Assembly: GCF_004135975.1 (NCBI RefSeq)
Contig: NZ_CP026538.1
Coordinates: 2,914,001 to 2,978,000, forward strand
Length of the DNA: 64,000 bases
Source: Solidesulfovibrio carbinolicus
Lineage (GTDB): Bacteria > Desulfobacterota > Desulfovibrionia > Desulfovibrionales > Desulfovibrionaceae
Direction: 5' to 3'
In this document: in pieces, positions 40,244 to 48,538 of the stretch
Layout of the letters: each line of letters opens with the position of its first letter
How positions within the stretch are numbered: the first letter of the stretch is position 1
The notes under the pieces: generated by a model
The model's input: only the letters and a program-made list of their open reading frames with translations
Told to the model about the DNA's origin: nothing
Databases searched by the model: none
Program-made: the position numbers and the translations under genes

Positions 40244-40771
40244 ATGGCTGACGACGAAAAAACGACGCCCCAAACGTCGCCGCCCAAGAGCGGCCTGGGC
40301 ATGGCGGCGGCCACGGCCGCCTTGGCCGTGTCGGCCCTGGCGCTTGCCCAGGCCGGCGACTGGCTGCGCCAGGCCACGGGCGAGCTGCGCCACGAAACCG
40401 TGCTCATGGCCCAGGACGCGGCCATGGCCCGGTCCGAGGCGGCCATGGCCGCCGGGCTTTTTGCCATCGATCCCGAGGAACGTCGCCGGCTGCGCCTGAC
40501 GGCCACGGCGTACTGCCCGGACTGCCTCGACGACGACGGGCCGCAGCTTTCGGCCTCGGGCGCGCCGGTGCGGGCCGGCCGCACGGTCGCCGTCTCCCGC
40601 GACCTGCGTCGACTCCTTGGCCGCAAGGTCTTTATCGAAGGCGTGGGCGTGCGGGTGGTGGAAGACCTCATGCACCCCCGTCATGCCGGCCGGCTGGATC
40701 TGTGCCTGCCCAACAAGCGCCAGGCCGTGGATTTCGGGGTGCAAACCCTCGAAGTGGTGATCCTCGACTGA
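40244..40771 (+). CDS. 3D-domain protein, membrane-anchored, likely peptidoglycan-related
   Basis: A 175-residue protein with an N-terminal membrane segment (about 17-37, GLGMAAATAALAVSALALAQ), a helical spacer and a C-terminal 3D (Asp-Asp-Asp) double-psi barrel. That domain runs from LTATAYCPDC through ASGAPVRAGRTVAVSRDL, FIEGVGVRVVEDLM and GRLDLCLPNKRQAVDFG. This is the active-site module of MltA-like lytic transglycosylases and Bacillus YocH-type proteins. The catalytic aspartates in VEDLM and RLDLC are kept. It is divergent from the degenerate LytM gene, with a small palindrome (40169-40187) between them, suggesting a shared envelope theme. Confidence 0.75.
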   Translation: MADDEKTTPQTSPPKSGLGMAAATAALAVSALALAQAGDWLRQATGELRHETVLMAQDAAMARSEAAMAAGLFAIDPEERRRLRLTATAYCPDCLDDDGPQLSASGAPVRAGRTVAVSRDLRRLLGRKVFIEGVGVRVVEDLMHPRHAGRLDLCLPNKRQAVDFGVQTLEVVILD

Positions 40772-40865
40772 AGCCGGCTCCGCCCGGCCCAACTGCTTCC
40801 CGGACCGGAACGCTGCTTTCCCGGGACCGCCGTCCCGGCCCCCGCCTGCGTACCCGTCGCCCCCC

Positions 40866-42392
40866 TCAGTAGGCCCCGCGCATGCTGCACACCACCGGAA
40901 TGGTGCGCAGCAAAATCTTGAGGTCCAGGGCCACCGACCAGGTGTCCACGTACTCGATGTCCAGCTCCATCATGCGCTCGAAGCTCGTGGCGTTGCGCCC
41001 GCTGATCTGCCACAGGCAGGTGATGCCGGGCTTGACGCCAAAGCGCCGGCGCGGCCAGGTCTTTTCGATGCGCTCCACGTCGCGAAGCGGCAGCGGCCGG
41101 GGGCCGACCAGACTCATGTCGCCGCGAAGGACGTTGACCAGCTGGGGCAGCTCGTCGATGCTCGTGCGCCGCAACAATCGGCCCAGAGGGGTGACGCGCG
41201 GGTCGTTTTTGATCTTGAACAGCGCCCCGTCCATCTCGTTTTGGGCCTCAAGCTCCTCCTGCAGGTCCGGGGCGTTTTCCACCATCGTGCGGAACTTGTA
41301 GAACATGAACCGCCGCTTCCCCAGGCCCACCCGCTCCTGGGCGAAAATGGCCGGACCGGGCGAGGTCAGCCGCACCAGCGCCCAGACCACGGCCAGAAGC
41401 GGCGACAGCGCGACCAGGGCGGCCAGGGACACGGACACGTCCAGGAACCGCTTGAGGATGCGCTCGCGTTCGTCGGCCAGGCTGCTCGACAAGGTGGACA
41501 CGACCTCGCCGCCATGACTGGCCGGGCGGCTTCCAGGATTTTTCAGGGCAAATAGCCGGGCCACCACCGTGGCCGTGACCCCCTGCTCCTCGCAGGCCGT
41601 GACCAACCCCGTGCCCAGGCGGCTCAATTCCTCCAGCGGCAGGCAGATCACCACCTCGTCCACCACCTGCTCGCGCAGGTAGTCGGCCAGATCGTCGAAC
41701 CGACAGACCAGACGGGCCGCTTCAGGCTGCGAACCCATGGGCGCGATTTCCCAGCCATCGGCCACAAAGCCCATGAAGCGCCGGCCCTGTTCGGGATGGG
41801 CCAGCATCTCCCGGGCGATCTCCTGGGCCCGCTCCCCGGTTCCCGCCACCAGCACCCGACGGCGCAAGAGTCCCTGGGCCTCGCCCATAAACAGCAGCCG
41901 GCGCAGGGCCAGACGCGAAGCCACACAGCCCGAAGCCGCCATCAGCCAAAAGGCGGCCAGGAAGACGGGCGTGGCCAGGGGCGGACGCAGGGCGGCCGCG
42001 CCTAAAAGCAAGGCCATGACCACGCCGGTGACGGACTTGACCACCTGCTTGACGGCCAGGCGGCGGTCATACAGGGCGGTTTCGGTATAGACGCCGAAAA
42101 ACGGGAAAATGATCAGGGTGGCGGCCAGGACGCCAAGCAGCAGCCCAAGGCTTCCCGGGTCCAGGTGCAGATGGGCGGCATTGGCCGTTTCCGGGGAAAA
42201 AGCCGTGGAGACCGCCGCCGCGACAACAAGCGACAGCGCGGCCAGGGCCAGATCAAGGGCGCGAAGCCAGGTGATGGCTCCCTGTCTTGAGGCGAAGGGC
42301 AAGGGGTTCCCCCAGCGGTTGCGGCTCGGCCACGGCGGCCGGGCCAGTCGTGATGCGCGGTCCTCAAACGGCCCGGCCCCGCGCAGCCACAA
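40866..42392 (-). CDS. Polyprenyl-phosphate sugar-1-phosphate transferase (WbaP/exopolysaccharide type)
   Basis: A 508-residue membrane enzyme that loads the first sugar phosphate onto undecaprenyl phosphate for a surface polysaccharide. The N-terminal half has four or five membrane helices and a CoA-binding-like Rossmann segment (RRVLVAGTGERAQEIAREML). The catalytic bacterial sugar transferase domain (about 320-508) shows KRFLDVSVSLAALVALSPLL, FYKFRTMVENA, SIDELPQLVNVLRGDMSLVG and GITCLWQISGRN. The start is uncertain: the TTG at 42392 is the longest choice and a TTG nearer LPFASRQGAIT is possible. No other polysaccharide genes are adjacent, so the product sugar is unknown. Confidence 0.83.
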   Translation of the reverse strand: MWLRGAGPFEDRASRLARPPWPSRNRWGNPLPFASRQGAITWLRALDLALAALSLVVAAAVSTAFSPETANAAHLHLDPGSLGLLLGVLAATLIIFPFFGVYTETALYDRRLAVKQVVKSVTGVVMALLLGAAALRPPLATPVFLAAFWLMAASGCVASRLALRRLLFMGEAQGLLRRRVLVAGTGERAQEIAREMLAHPEQGRRFMGFVADGWEIAPMGSQPEAARLVCRFDDLADYLREQVVDEVVICLPLEELSRLGTGLVTACEEQGVTATVVARLFALKNPGSRPASHGGEVVSTLSSSLADERERILKRFLDVSVSLAALVALSPLLAVVWALVRLTSPGPAIFAQERVGLGKRRFMFYKFRTMVENAPDLQEELEAQNEMDGALFKIKNDPRVTPLGRLLRRTSIDELPQLVNVLRGDMSLVGPRPLPLRDVERIEKTWPRRRFGVKPGITCLWQISGRNATSFERMMELDIEYVDTWSVALDLKILLRTIPVVCSMRGAY

Positions 42393-42486
42393 AGGCTACT
42401 CCATCCGCACAGGGAAATGCAACCTCCGCGCCATTTTCACGTCTTAACCGCGACAACGGCCAAAGGCGCGTTTCGAGGACGCCTCC

Positions 42487-43845
42487 CTAGGGCACCAGCA
42501 GCACCTTGACGTCGCAGACGTTGGTGTTGGTGGGGCCGGTCTTGAGCAGCCGGCCCACGGCCTCGAAATAATGGTAGGCGTCGTTGGCCGCCAGAAACGC
42601 CCGGGGATCAAGGCCCAGCCCCTGGCCTTCGCGCAGGATGGCCAGGCTGGCAAACGCCCCGGTGGCGTCGGTGGGCCCGTCGGAACCGTCGGTGGAGGCG
42701 GCCAGGAACACGGCCTCCTCGGCGTTGCGGGGTTCCCCGGCCAGCCCGGCCAGAAAGGCCAGGGCCATTTCCTGGTTGCGCCCGCCCTTGCCCGGGCCGC
42801 GCAGGGTCACGGTGGTCTCGCCGCCGGCGATGCAGCAAGCCGGCCGGGGCAGCGGCATGGCGTATTCGGCGATGTCCTTGGCCACGCCGAGAAACAGGTT
42901 GGCCATCTCGCGCGATTCGCCGGCCAGATGCGAGGTCAGGACCAAGGTGGCGTAGCCCAGGGCGGCGGCCTTGTCCCGGGCGGCCAGCAAGGCCTGGCAG
43001 TTGGTGCCGATAAGCACCGTGCGCACGTGCTTGAAGACCGGATCCCCGGCCTTGGGCGTTTCCGGGGCGCGTCCGGCGGCCACGGCGGCAAGCACGGCCA
43101 GGACGTTTTGCCCGATCCTCTCCCCCACGCCATAGCGTTCGACCACGGCCAGGGCGTCGGCCCCGCAGGTGGAGTCCGGCACGGTGGGGCCGCTGGCGAT
43201 GACGTCGAGGTCGTCGCCGACCACGTCGGATAAAAGCAGCCCCAGGCAGTCGGCCGGGGCGATGGCCGCGGCCAGCCGGCCGCCCTTGACGGCCGAGAGC
43301 TTCTTGCGCACGCAGTTGATTTCGTGGATGGACGCGCCGCAGGCTAAAAGCGCCCGGGTGGCGGCCTGCTTGTCGGCCAGGGTCAGGGGCAGGCCGGGCA
43401 GGTCCAGGGGGGCGGCGAGAATGGCCGAACCGCCGCCCGAGACCAAAACGATGACCAGATCGTCCGGGCCGGCCTGCCGGGCCATGGTCAGGACTTCCCG
43501 GGCCGCCGCCTCGCCCCGGGCGTCGGGCACGGGATGGGCCGCCTCCAGGAGCCGGATGCGCGAAAGCGTTTCCAGATAGCCTTCCTTGACGGCCACCACC
43601 CCGGCCGTGATCCGCTCGCCGAGCAGGCGCTCCAGCCCAAGGGCCATGCGCCCCGAGGCCTTGCCCATGCCCAGGACGAAGATGCGCCGGTAGCGGGCCA
43701 GGTCGTAGACGTGGCACTCGGTTTCGGTGGTCACGCGCAGGGTGTCGCCGGTGAGCGTCAGCACACGCTGCATCATGGCCAGGGGATCGACCCGGTCGAG
43801 TCCGGCCCGGAAGATGGCTTCGGCGTCGGCAAGGGGATTTCGCAT
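42487..43845 (-). CDS. Glycerate 2-kinase, MOFRL family
   Basis: Phosphorylates glycerate, usually to 2-phosphoglycerate, joining serine or glyoxylate breakdown to glycolysis. The 452 residues carry FVLGMGKASGRMALGLERLL, the phosphate-binding VLVSGGGSAILAAPLDLPGL, NCVRKKLSAVKGGRLA, LLLSDVVGDDLDVIASGPTV and the MOFRL end GKGGRNQEMALAFL...TDGSDGPTDATGAF. The ATG at 43845 follows AAGGAG, and the longer frame upstream is not conserved. It is divergent from nudC. Names used for this family are gckA, ttuD and garK2-like; none can be fixed here. Confidence 0.9.
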   Translation of the reverse strand: MRNPLADAEAIFRAGLDRVDPLAMMQRVLTLTGDTLRVTTETECHVYDLARYRRIFVLGMGKASGRMALGLERLLGERITAGVVAVKEGYLETLSRIRLLEAAHPVPDARGEAAAREVLTMARQAGPDDLVIVLVSGGGSAILAAPLDLPGLPLTLADKQAATRALLACGASIHEINCVRKKLSAVKGGRLAAAIAPADCLGLLLSDVVGDDLDVIASGPTVPDSTCGADALAVVERYGVGERIGQNVLAVLAAVAAGRAPETPKAGDPVFKHVRTVLIGTNCQALLAARDKAAALGYATLVLTSHLAGESREMANLFLGVAKDIAEYAMPLPRPACCIAGGETTVTLRGPGKGGRNQEMALAFLAGLAGEPRNAEEAVFLAASTDGSDGPTDATGAFASLAILREGQGLGLDPRAFLAANDAYHYFEAVGRLLKTGPTNTNVCDVKVLLVP

Positions 43846-44045
43846 GAGGGGCTCCTTCGCGCCGCCAAGGCGCAGGGTCATGCCCGGGAGTGCCAGGGGC
43901 GGCCGGGCCGCGTCAAGCCATGGCGGCCTTGAGGCATGTCCGGGCGGCAAAAGCCTGCCAGGGATAGCCAAACGGCCCAAACCGGCGTATCGTGTCCGGC
44001 AACGTCGACGCCAGGACTGCCGCCGGCCAAACCCGCGAGACGCCC

Positions 44046-44924
44046 ATGCCCACGCCCGACCTGAACCTGCTCCCCTTCTCCCGGGCCGCCCTGGGTCCCG
44101 AATTCGCCCCGGGTTCGCCCGATCAGGACCGGCCGGGCGAACCAGGCTGCTGGATTGTCCTTCGTGAAAACGCCCTGGTGCTGACCGAGCGCGGCCTGGC
44201 CATGCCGGACGGACTGCTGCCGGTCCCCGGCCCCTTTGCCGTGCCGCCGGTGCTGGTCGGCTTTTGGAACGGCCGCCCCTTGCGAGCCGCCCGGCTGGAA
44301 CCCGAGGCCGCCCTGCCGGCAGGGTTCACCCCCATCACCGCCTCCTACCGCTCGCCGCTGCTCGACGAACGGCTGCTCACCCTGGCCGGTCTGGCCCGGC
44401 AGGTGCTCCACTGGCGCGACCGCAGCCGCATCTGCCCGGCCTGCGGCGGCGCGCCGGCCGGCATCCCCGGCGGATTCGGAGCGCGCTGCACGGCCTGCGC
44501 CCGGGAATACTATCCGCGCATCCATCCGGCCGTCATCGTGCTCGTGTCGCGCGGCGACGACTATCTGCTGGTGCGCAAGGCCGGCTGGCCGGCCGGCCAG
44601 TACGGGCTGGTGGCCGGTTTCGTGGAATTTTCCGAATCTTTGGAAGAATGCGTGGCCCGGGAAGTGGCCGAGGAAACGGGGCTGGTCGTGGCCGGCATCC
44701 GTTACCTCGGCAGCCAGAACTGGCCCTTCCCCAGCCAGCTCATGGCCGCGTTTGCGGCGGACTGCGTCGGCGGAGAACTCGTGGTCGACCGCACCGAGCT
44801 TGAGGACGCGGGCTGGTTTTCCGCCCGTCGCCCGCCGGCCGTGCTGCCGCCCAGGGCCAGCATCGCCCGCTGGATGCTCGACCGCCACGCCCCGCAACTG
44901 GTCCGCGCCGCCGGCGGCGCCTAA
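44046..44924 (+). CDS. nudC: NAD(H) pyrophosphatase / RNA decapping hydrolase NudC
   Basis: Nudix hydrolase that cleaves NADH to NMNH and AMP and can remove NAD caps from RNA. The 292 residues contain the zinc ribbon (CPACGG ... CTACAREYYPR, about 134-159) and the Nudix box GFVEFSESLEECVAREVAEE (continuing TGL). The family-specific SQNWPFPSQLM follows, matching the SQPWPFPxS signature of NudC. The ATG at 44046 begins just before the family's N-terminal domain. It stands alone, divergent from glycerate kinase, and the Rrf2 gene follows after 95 bp with its own promoter. Confidence 0.9.
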   Translation: MPTPDLNLLPFSRAALGPEFAPGSPDQDRPGEPGCWIVLRENALVLTERGLAMPDGLLPVPGPFAVPPVLVGFWNGRPLRAARLEPEAALPAGFTPITASYRSPLLDERLLTLAGLARQVLHWRDRSRICPACGGAPAGIPGGFGARCTACAREYYPRIHPAVIVLVSRGDDYLLVRKAGWPAGQYGLVAGFVEFSESLEECVAREVAEETGLVVAGIRYLGSQNWPFPSQLMAAFAADCVGGELVVDRTELEDAGWFSARRPPAVLPPRASIARWMLDRHAPQLVRAAGGA

Positions 44925-44952
44925 AAAGTCCTCCAGATCGGCGGGTTATTCG

Positions 44953-44981
44953 TTGACAGGCTGGGCGGGCCTTTATATAGG
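44953..44981 (+). promoter_or_regulatory. Sigma-70-type promoter of the Rrf2 gene
   Basis: TTGACA (44953-44958), 17 bp, then TATAGG (44976-44981), about 40 bp upstream of the Rrf2 start codon. Confidence 0.65.
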
Positions 44982-45003
44982 ATCAATCAGCTCCGATTAA
45001 TCC
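44980..45003 (+). promoter_or_regulatory. Inverted repeat, likely Rrf2 operator
   Basis: GGATCAATC-AGCTCC-GATTAATCC: two 9-bp arms that match at 8 of 9 positions around a 6-bp spacer. It overlaps the end of the -10 box and the expected transcription start, a position that fits autorepression by the Rrf2 protein encoded next. Confidence 0.55.
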
Positions 45004-45019
45004 ACAAGAGAGGCGCTTC

Positions 45020-45475
45020 ATGCGTTTGACCCGAGCTGGCGAGTACGCCATCCGCTGCGTCCTGTACCTGGCCATGCACCAGGACCGGACGCTCATTGGG
45101 CGCAAGGAAGTCGCCGAGGCCATGGACATTCCAGCCCAGTTCCTGGGCAAGGTCGCCCAGCAATTGGCCAAGGCCGGGGTCATCAGCATCCGCCAGGGCT
45201 CCCAGGGCGGCTACGAACTGGCCCGCCGGGCCCAGGACATCACCTTGCTGGCCGTCATCGAGGCCATAGACGGCGAGATCTTTTTAAACGACTGCATCCA
45301 GCGGCCCGGCAGCTGCGACAGGCAGGCCATCTGTTCCGTGCATAACGTGTGGGATACGGCGCGGCGGCAATTGCGCGACACCCTGGGCAGCACCACCTTG
45401 GCCGAGTTGGCGGCCTTGGAAAAGTGCGCCTGCCGGGGGCAGACGTGCGAGGGGCCGCGCGCTTCGAATGGTTGA
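45020..45475 (+). CDS. Rrf2 family regulator with IscR-like cysteines
   Basis: A 151-residue winged-helix regulator. It has the Rrf2 start MRLTRAGEYAIRCVLYLAMH, the DNA-binding wing IRQGSQGGYELARRAQDI, and Cys92, Cys99 and Cys105 in DCIQRPGSCDRQAICSVHN, spaced almost as the iron-sulfur ligands of IscR (92, 98, 104). Four more cysteines lie near the C-terminus (CACRGQTC region). An Fe-S cluster sensor of oxygen, NO or redox stress is likely. Cytochrome bd oxidase genes begin 136 bp downstream, and they are the natural target. An inverted repeat in its own promoter suggests autoregulation. Confidence 0.85.
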   Translation: MRLTRAGEYAIRCVLYLAMHQDRTLIGRKEVAEAMDIPAQFLGKVAQQLAKAGVISIRQGSQGGYELARRAQDITLLAVIEAIDGEIFLNDCIQRPGSCDRQAICSVHNVWDTARRQLRDTLGSTTLAELAALEKCACRGQTCEGPRASNG

Positions 45476-45610
45476 GTTTTTTTGACGGGGGTTGGTGCAT
45501 TTTTCCCGGGGCGGTGCTAGGTGGGAATCGACCGCCGGCTTGCCGCGCCTTGCGGCCGGGAAAATGCGAAACAGGTTTGACGGTCAACACGGAGGAAAAG
45601 GAGACAGATC

Positions 45611-46912
45611 ATGGACACCTTGATGCTTTCCCGACTGCAGTTCGCCTTTGCGACATTTATCCACTTCATCTTCGTCCCGCTCACCCTGGGGCTTTCCATC
45701 CTCGTGGCCGTGATGGAAACCAAGTTCGTGCGCACCGGGGACGAAACCTACAAACGCATGGCCAAGTTCTGGGGCAAACTATTTCTGATCAACTTCGCCC
45801 TGGGCGTGGTCACCGGCATCACCCTGGAGTTCCAGTTCGGCACCAACTGGTCGCGCTATTCGACCTTTGTCGGCGATATTTTCGGGTCGCTTTTAGCCAT
45901 CGAAGCCACGGCGGCCTTTTTCCTGGAATCCACCTTCCTTGGCGTGTGGATCTTCGGCTGGAACCGGCTTTCGCCCAAGCTCCACTGCACGTCCATCTGG
46001 CTGGTGGCCTTCGCCGCCAACTTTTCGGCCCTGTGGATCATCCTGGCCAACGGCTTCATGCAGCACCCGGTGGGCTACGTCATCCGCAACGGCCGGGCCG
46101 AACTGTCGAGCTTTCTTGAGGTCATCACCAACCCCTACGGCTGGAACGCCTTTCTCCACACCGTCACCGGCTCCTGGGCCCTGGCCGGCTTTTTCGTGAT
46201 CGGCGTGTCGGCCTGGCATCTGCTGCGCAAGCAGCACGTCGACTTCTTCACCAAGTCCTTCCGCATCGCCGCCGGCTTCACCCTGGTTTCCACCCTGCTC
46301 GTGGCCGCCGTGGGCCACCGCCAGGGCAACATCGTGGCCGAAGTCCAGCCGGCCAAGCTGGCGGCCATGGAATCCCACTGGGAGACCCAGAAAAACGCTC
46401 CTATGTACCTCTTTGCCGTGCCCGATCCGGATAATGAGAAAAACAGCATCGAGATCGGCGGCATCCCGAGCTTACTGAGCCTCATGGCCTTCAACGATCC
46501 CGCCGCCGAAGTGAAAGGCCTCAAGGACTTCCCGGCCGAGGACCGCCCGCCCGTCACGCTCACCTTCTCCGCCTTCCGCATCATGGTCGGCCTGGGAACG
46601 GCCATGCTGATCCTGGCCGTGCTGGCCTTTATCGCCCGCCACCATCCCGAGGAGGCCTCCCACAAACTCTTGAAGGCCTTCCTGTGGGCCATTCCCCTGC
46701 CCTACATCGCGCTCCAGGCCGGCTGGGCCGTGGCCGAGGTCGGCCGCCAGCCCTGGATCGTCTACGGCATCATGCGCACCAAGGACGCCGTCTCCCCCAT
46801 CGCCGCCCATCAGGTCGGCATCAGCCTGGCCGCCTTCTTCGTGGTCTACATCCTGCTGGCGTCGCTGGATATCTATCTGCTGGCCAAGTACGCCCGCTCC
46901 GATCCGCACTAG
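45611..46912 (+). CDS. cydA: Cytochrome bd ubiquinol/menaquinol oxidase subunit I
   Basis: The quinol-oxidising, haem-bearing subunit of bd oxidase, an oxygen-reducing enzyme of the inner membrane. Here it probably serves oxygen defence in an anaerobe. The 433 residues show the N-terminal MLSRLQFAFATFIHFIFVPL with haem ligand His18. His183 is in AFLHTVTGSWAL, the acidic residues lie in LLAIEATAAFFLEST, the second b-haem Met region is FRIMVGLG, and the signature is EVGRQPWIVYG. The Q-loop is short, so this is the short-Q-loop type. It is followed by cydB after 77 bp and preceded by the Rrf2 gene. Confidence 0.95.
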   Translation: MDTLMLSRLQFAFATFIHFIFVPLTLGLSILVAVMETKFVRTGDETYKRMAKFWGKLFLINFALGVVTGITLEFQFGTNWSRYSTFVGDIFGSLLAIEATAAFFLESTFLGVWIFGWNRLSPKLHCTSIWLVAFAANFSALWIILANGFMQHPVGYVIRNGRAELSSFLEVITNPYGWNAFLHTVTGSWALAGFFVIGVSAWHLLRKQHVDFFTKSFRIAAGFTLVSTLLVAAVGHRQGNIVAEVQPAKLAAMESHWETQKNAPMYLFAVPDPDNEKNSIEIGGIPSLLSLMAFNDPAAEVKGLKDFPAEDRPPVTLTFSAFRIMVGLGTAMLILAVLAFIARHHPEEASHKLLKAFLWAIPLPYIALQAGWAVAEVGRQPWIVYGIMRTKDAVSPIAAHQVGISLAAFFVVYILLASLDIYLLAKYARSDPH

Positions 46913-46989
46913 GCCCGGACACCACCGCGTCATGGCAATGCGACTGACTCAACCCGGCCCGGCCGGTTGCTAATCGAAGGAGACAGACC

Positions 46990-48018
46990 ATGGATCTCGG
47001 AACCATTTGGTTTATACTGTGGGGCGTGCTTTGGGCCGTCTATTTCATCCTGGACGGATTCGATCTCGGCATCGGCAGCATCATGCCGTTTTTCGCCAAG
47101 TCCAACGAAGAAAAACGCATCATGTATAACGCCATGGGTCCTTTCTGGGACGGCAACGAAGTGTGGCTCATCACCGCCGGCGGCGTGACCTTCGCCGCTT
47201 TCCCCAAGACCTACGCCGTCATGTTCTCGGCGCTCTACACGCCGCTGATGCTCCTGCTGTTCGCGCTGATCCTTCGCGGCGTGTCCTTTGAATTCCGCTC
47301 CAAGGTGGACAGCCCGGGCTGGCGCAAACTCTGGGACACCTGCAACTTCCTGGGCAGCTTCCTGCCGGCCTTGCTCCTTGGCGTGGCCTTTGCCAACATC
47401 TTCAAGGGCATCCCCATCGACCAGGACGGCATCCTGCACGGCAACCTCCTCACACTTCTTAACCCCTACGGTCTGGCCGGCGGCCTCCTTTTTGTGGCCC
47501 TTTTCGCCCACCACGGGGCGCTGTGGCTGGCGTTTAAATCCGAAGGCGACATCCATGACCGGGCCGTGGCCCTGGCCGGCAAGCTCTGGCCGGTGGTGGC
47601 CGGGCTGGTGGTGCTGTTCCTGGTCATGAGCCTTTTCATGACCCAGCTTTTTGCCAACTACCTGGTCAATCCGCTGCTGTTTATCATCCTGCTGGGGGCC
47701 GTGGCCGGGCTGGTCCTGACCATGACCTACCGCAAGGCCGGCCGCATCCTGGCTTCCTGGGGCGCTTCGGCCGTGCTCATCGGCTCGGCCGCCCTTTTTG
47801 GCGTGGTCGGCATCTTCCCGGCCCTGCTGCCCTCAAGCCTCAATCCGGCCTACTCCCTGACCATCCAGAACTCCTCGTCCTCGCCCATGACGCTGGCCAT
47901 CATGCTCGGCGTGGCCCTGGTCTTCGTGCCCATCGTCATCGCCTACCAGATCTGGACCATGCGCACCTTCAGCCACCCCGTGACCAAGGCCGACCTGGAC
48001 TACGAAGAAGCTTACTAA
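46990..48018 (+). CDS. cydB: Cytochrome bd oxidase subunit II
   Basis: The second membrane subunit of bd oxidase, 342 residues with eight or nine hydrophobic segments. Family markers are LWGVLWAVYFILDGFDLGIG, YNAMGPFWDGNEVWLITAGG, FAAFPKTYAVMFSALYTPLM and RGVSFEFRSK. It is co-transcribed with cydA and ends at a strong terminator. No cydX- or cydCD-like gene is present in the window. Confidence 0.95.
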   Translation: MDLGTIWFILWGVLWAVYFILDGFDLGIGSIMPFFAKSNEEKRIMYNAMGPFWDGNEVWLITAGGVTFAAFPKTYAVMFSALYTPLMLLLFALILRGVSFEFRSKVDSPGWRKLWDTCNFLGSFLPALLLGVAFANIFKGIPIDQDGILHGNLLTLLNPYGLAGGLLFVALFAHHGALWLAFKSEGDIHDRAVALAGKLWPVVAGLVVLFLVMSLFMTQLFANYLVNPLLFIILLGAVAGLVLTMTYRKAGRILASWGASAVLIGSAALFGVVGIFPALLPSSLNPAYSLTIQNSSSSPMTLAIMLGVALVFVPIVIAYQIWTMRTFSHPVTKADLDYEEAY

Positions 48019-48037
48019 GATACTCATTTTCAATATC

Positions 48038-48074
48038 AAATGCCGGCGAAGCGCGCTTCGCCGGCATTTTTTTT
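48038..48074 (+). terminator. Rho-independent terminator of cydAB
   Basis: A fully self-complementary stem, AAATGCCGGCGAAGCG / CGCTTCGCCGGCATTT, running into an eight-base T tract 20 bp after the cydB stop. Confidence 0.92.
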
Positions 48075-48120
48075 CGCCCTGGCGAAATCGGTGAAACAGC
48101 GGAAACACAGCATTTATTCA

Positions 48121-48147
48121 TTGACAACGAGAATCAACATCAGTACC
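48121..48147 (+). promoter_or_regulatory. Fur-box-like site and -35 element upstream of the fez operon
   Basis: GACAACGAGAATCAACATC (48123-48141) matches the classical 19-bp Fur box GATAATGAGAATCATTATC at 15 of 19 positions. It overlaps a TTGACA (48121-48126) that could be the -35 element. The site lies about 110 bp upstream of the first fez gene. Confidence 0.5.
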
Positions 48148-48247
48148 ACTACTTTTCGGCTTGCGATTGTTACCGAATTGTCACATTGCGGGATAGGAAC
48201 GGAGATGCCGTCCACAACGCAACCCACTTAAGGAAGGAGACGCACCC

Positions 48248-48508
48248 ATGAACGATTATCTGAAAAACGGACTGTTCCTGGCCGCTGGAGTCGCCATCGG
48301 CGCCCTTGGCGCGGTGGCCCTTGGCAAAGGCAAATTCTCGATCCGTCCGGCCATGGCCGACCTGCTGTCCCACGGCATGGACCTCAAGGAAAAGACCGCC
48401 ACGGTTCTGGAGCGGGCCAAGGAAAACCTCGACGACCTCATGGCCGAAGCCAAACACGCCAAGGAATCCCGGGAGGGCAAATCCGTGGCCGAAGGCGAAA
48501 CGGCCTAA
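48248..48508 (+). CDS. fezA: Small membrane-anchored protein, probable ferrosome protein FezA
   Basis: An 86-residue protein with one N-terminal membrane helix rich in Gly and Ala (LFLAAGVAIGALGAVALGKG, about 9-28). It is followed by a charged amphipathic helical tail (about 45-80, KEKTATVLERAKENLDDLMA). AAGGAGA precedes the ATG. It lies 30 bp upstream of a P1B-type ATPase with an SCA metal-site motif and is followed by an HMA-like membrane protein, the order of the three-gene fez operon described for ferrosomes in Desulfovibrio magneticus. The FezA label rests on this position and topology. The protein has no catalytic motif and could equally be seen as a generic ATPase accessory. Confidence 0.6.
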   Translation: MNDYLKNGLFLAAGVAIGALGAVALGKGKFSIRPAMADLLSHGMDLKEKTATVLERAKENLDDLMAEAKHAKESREGKSVAEGETA

Positions 48509-48538
48509 AGACCCCCTTGCCGGGTGGAGTTTCAACGC

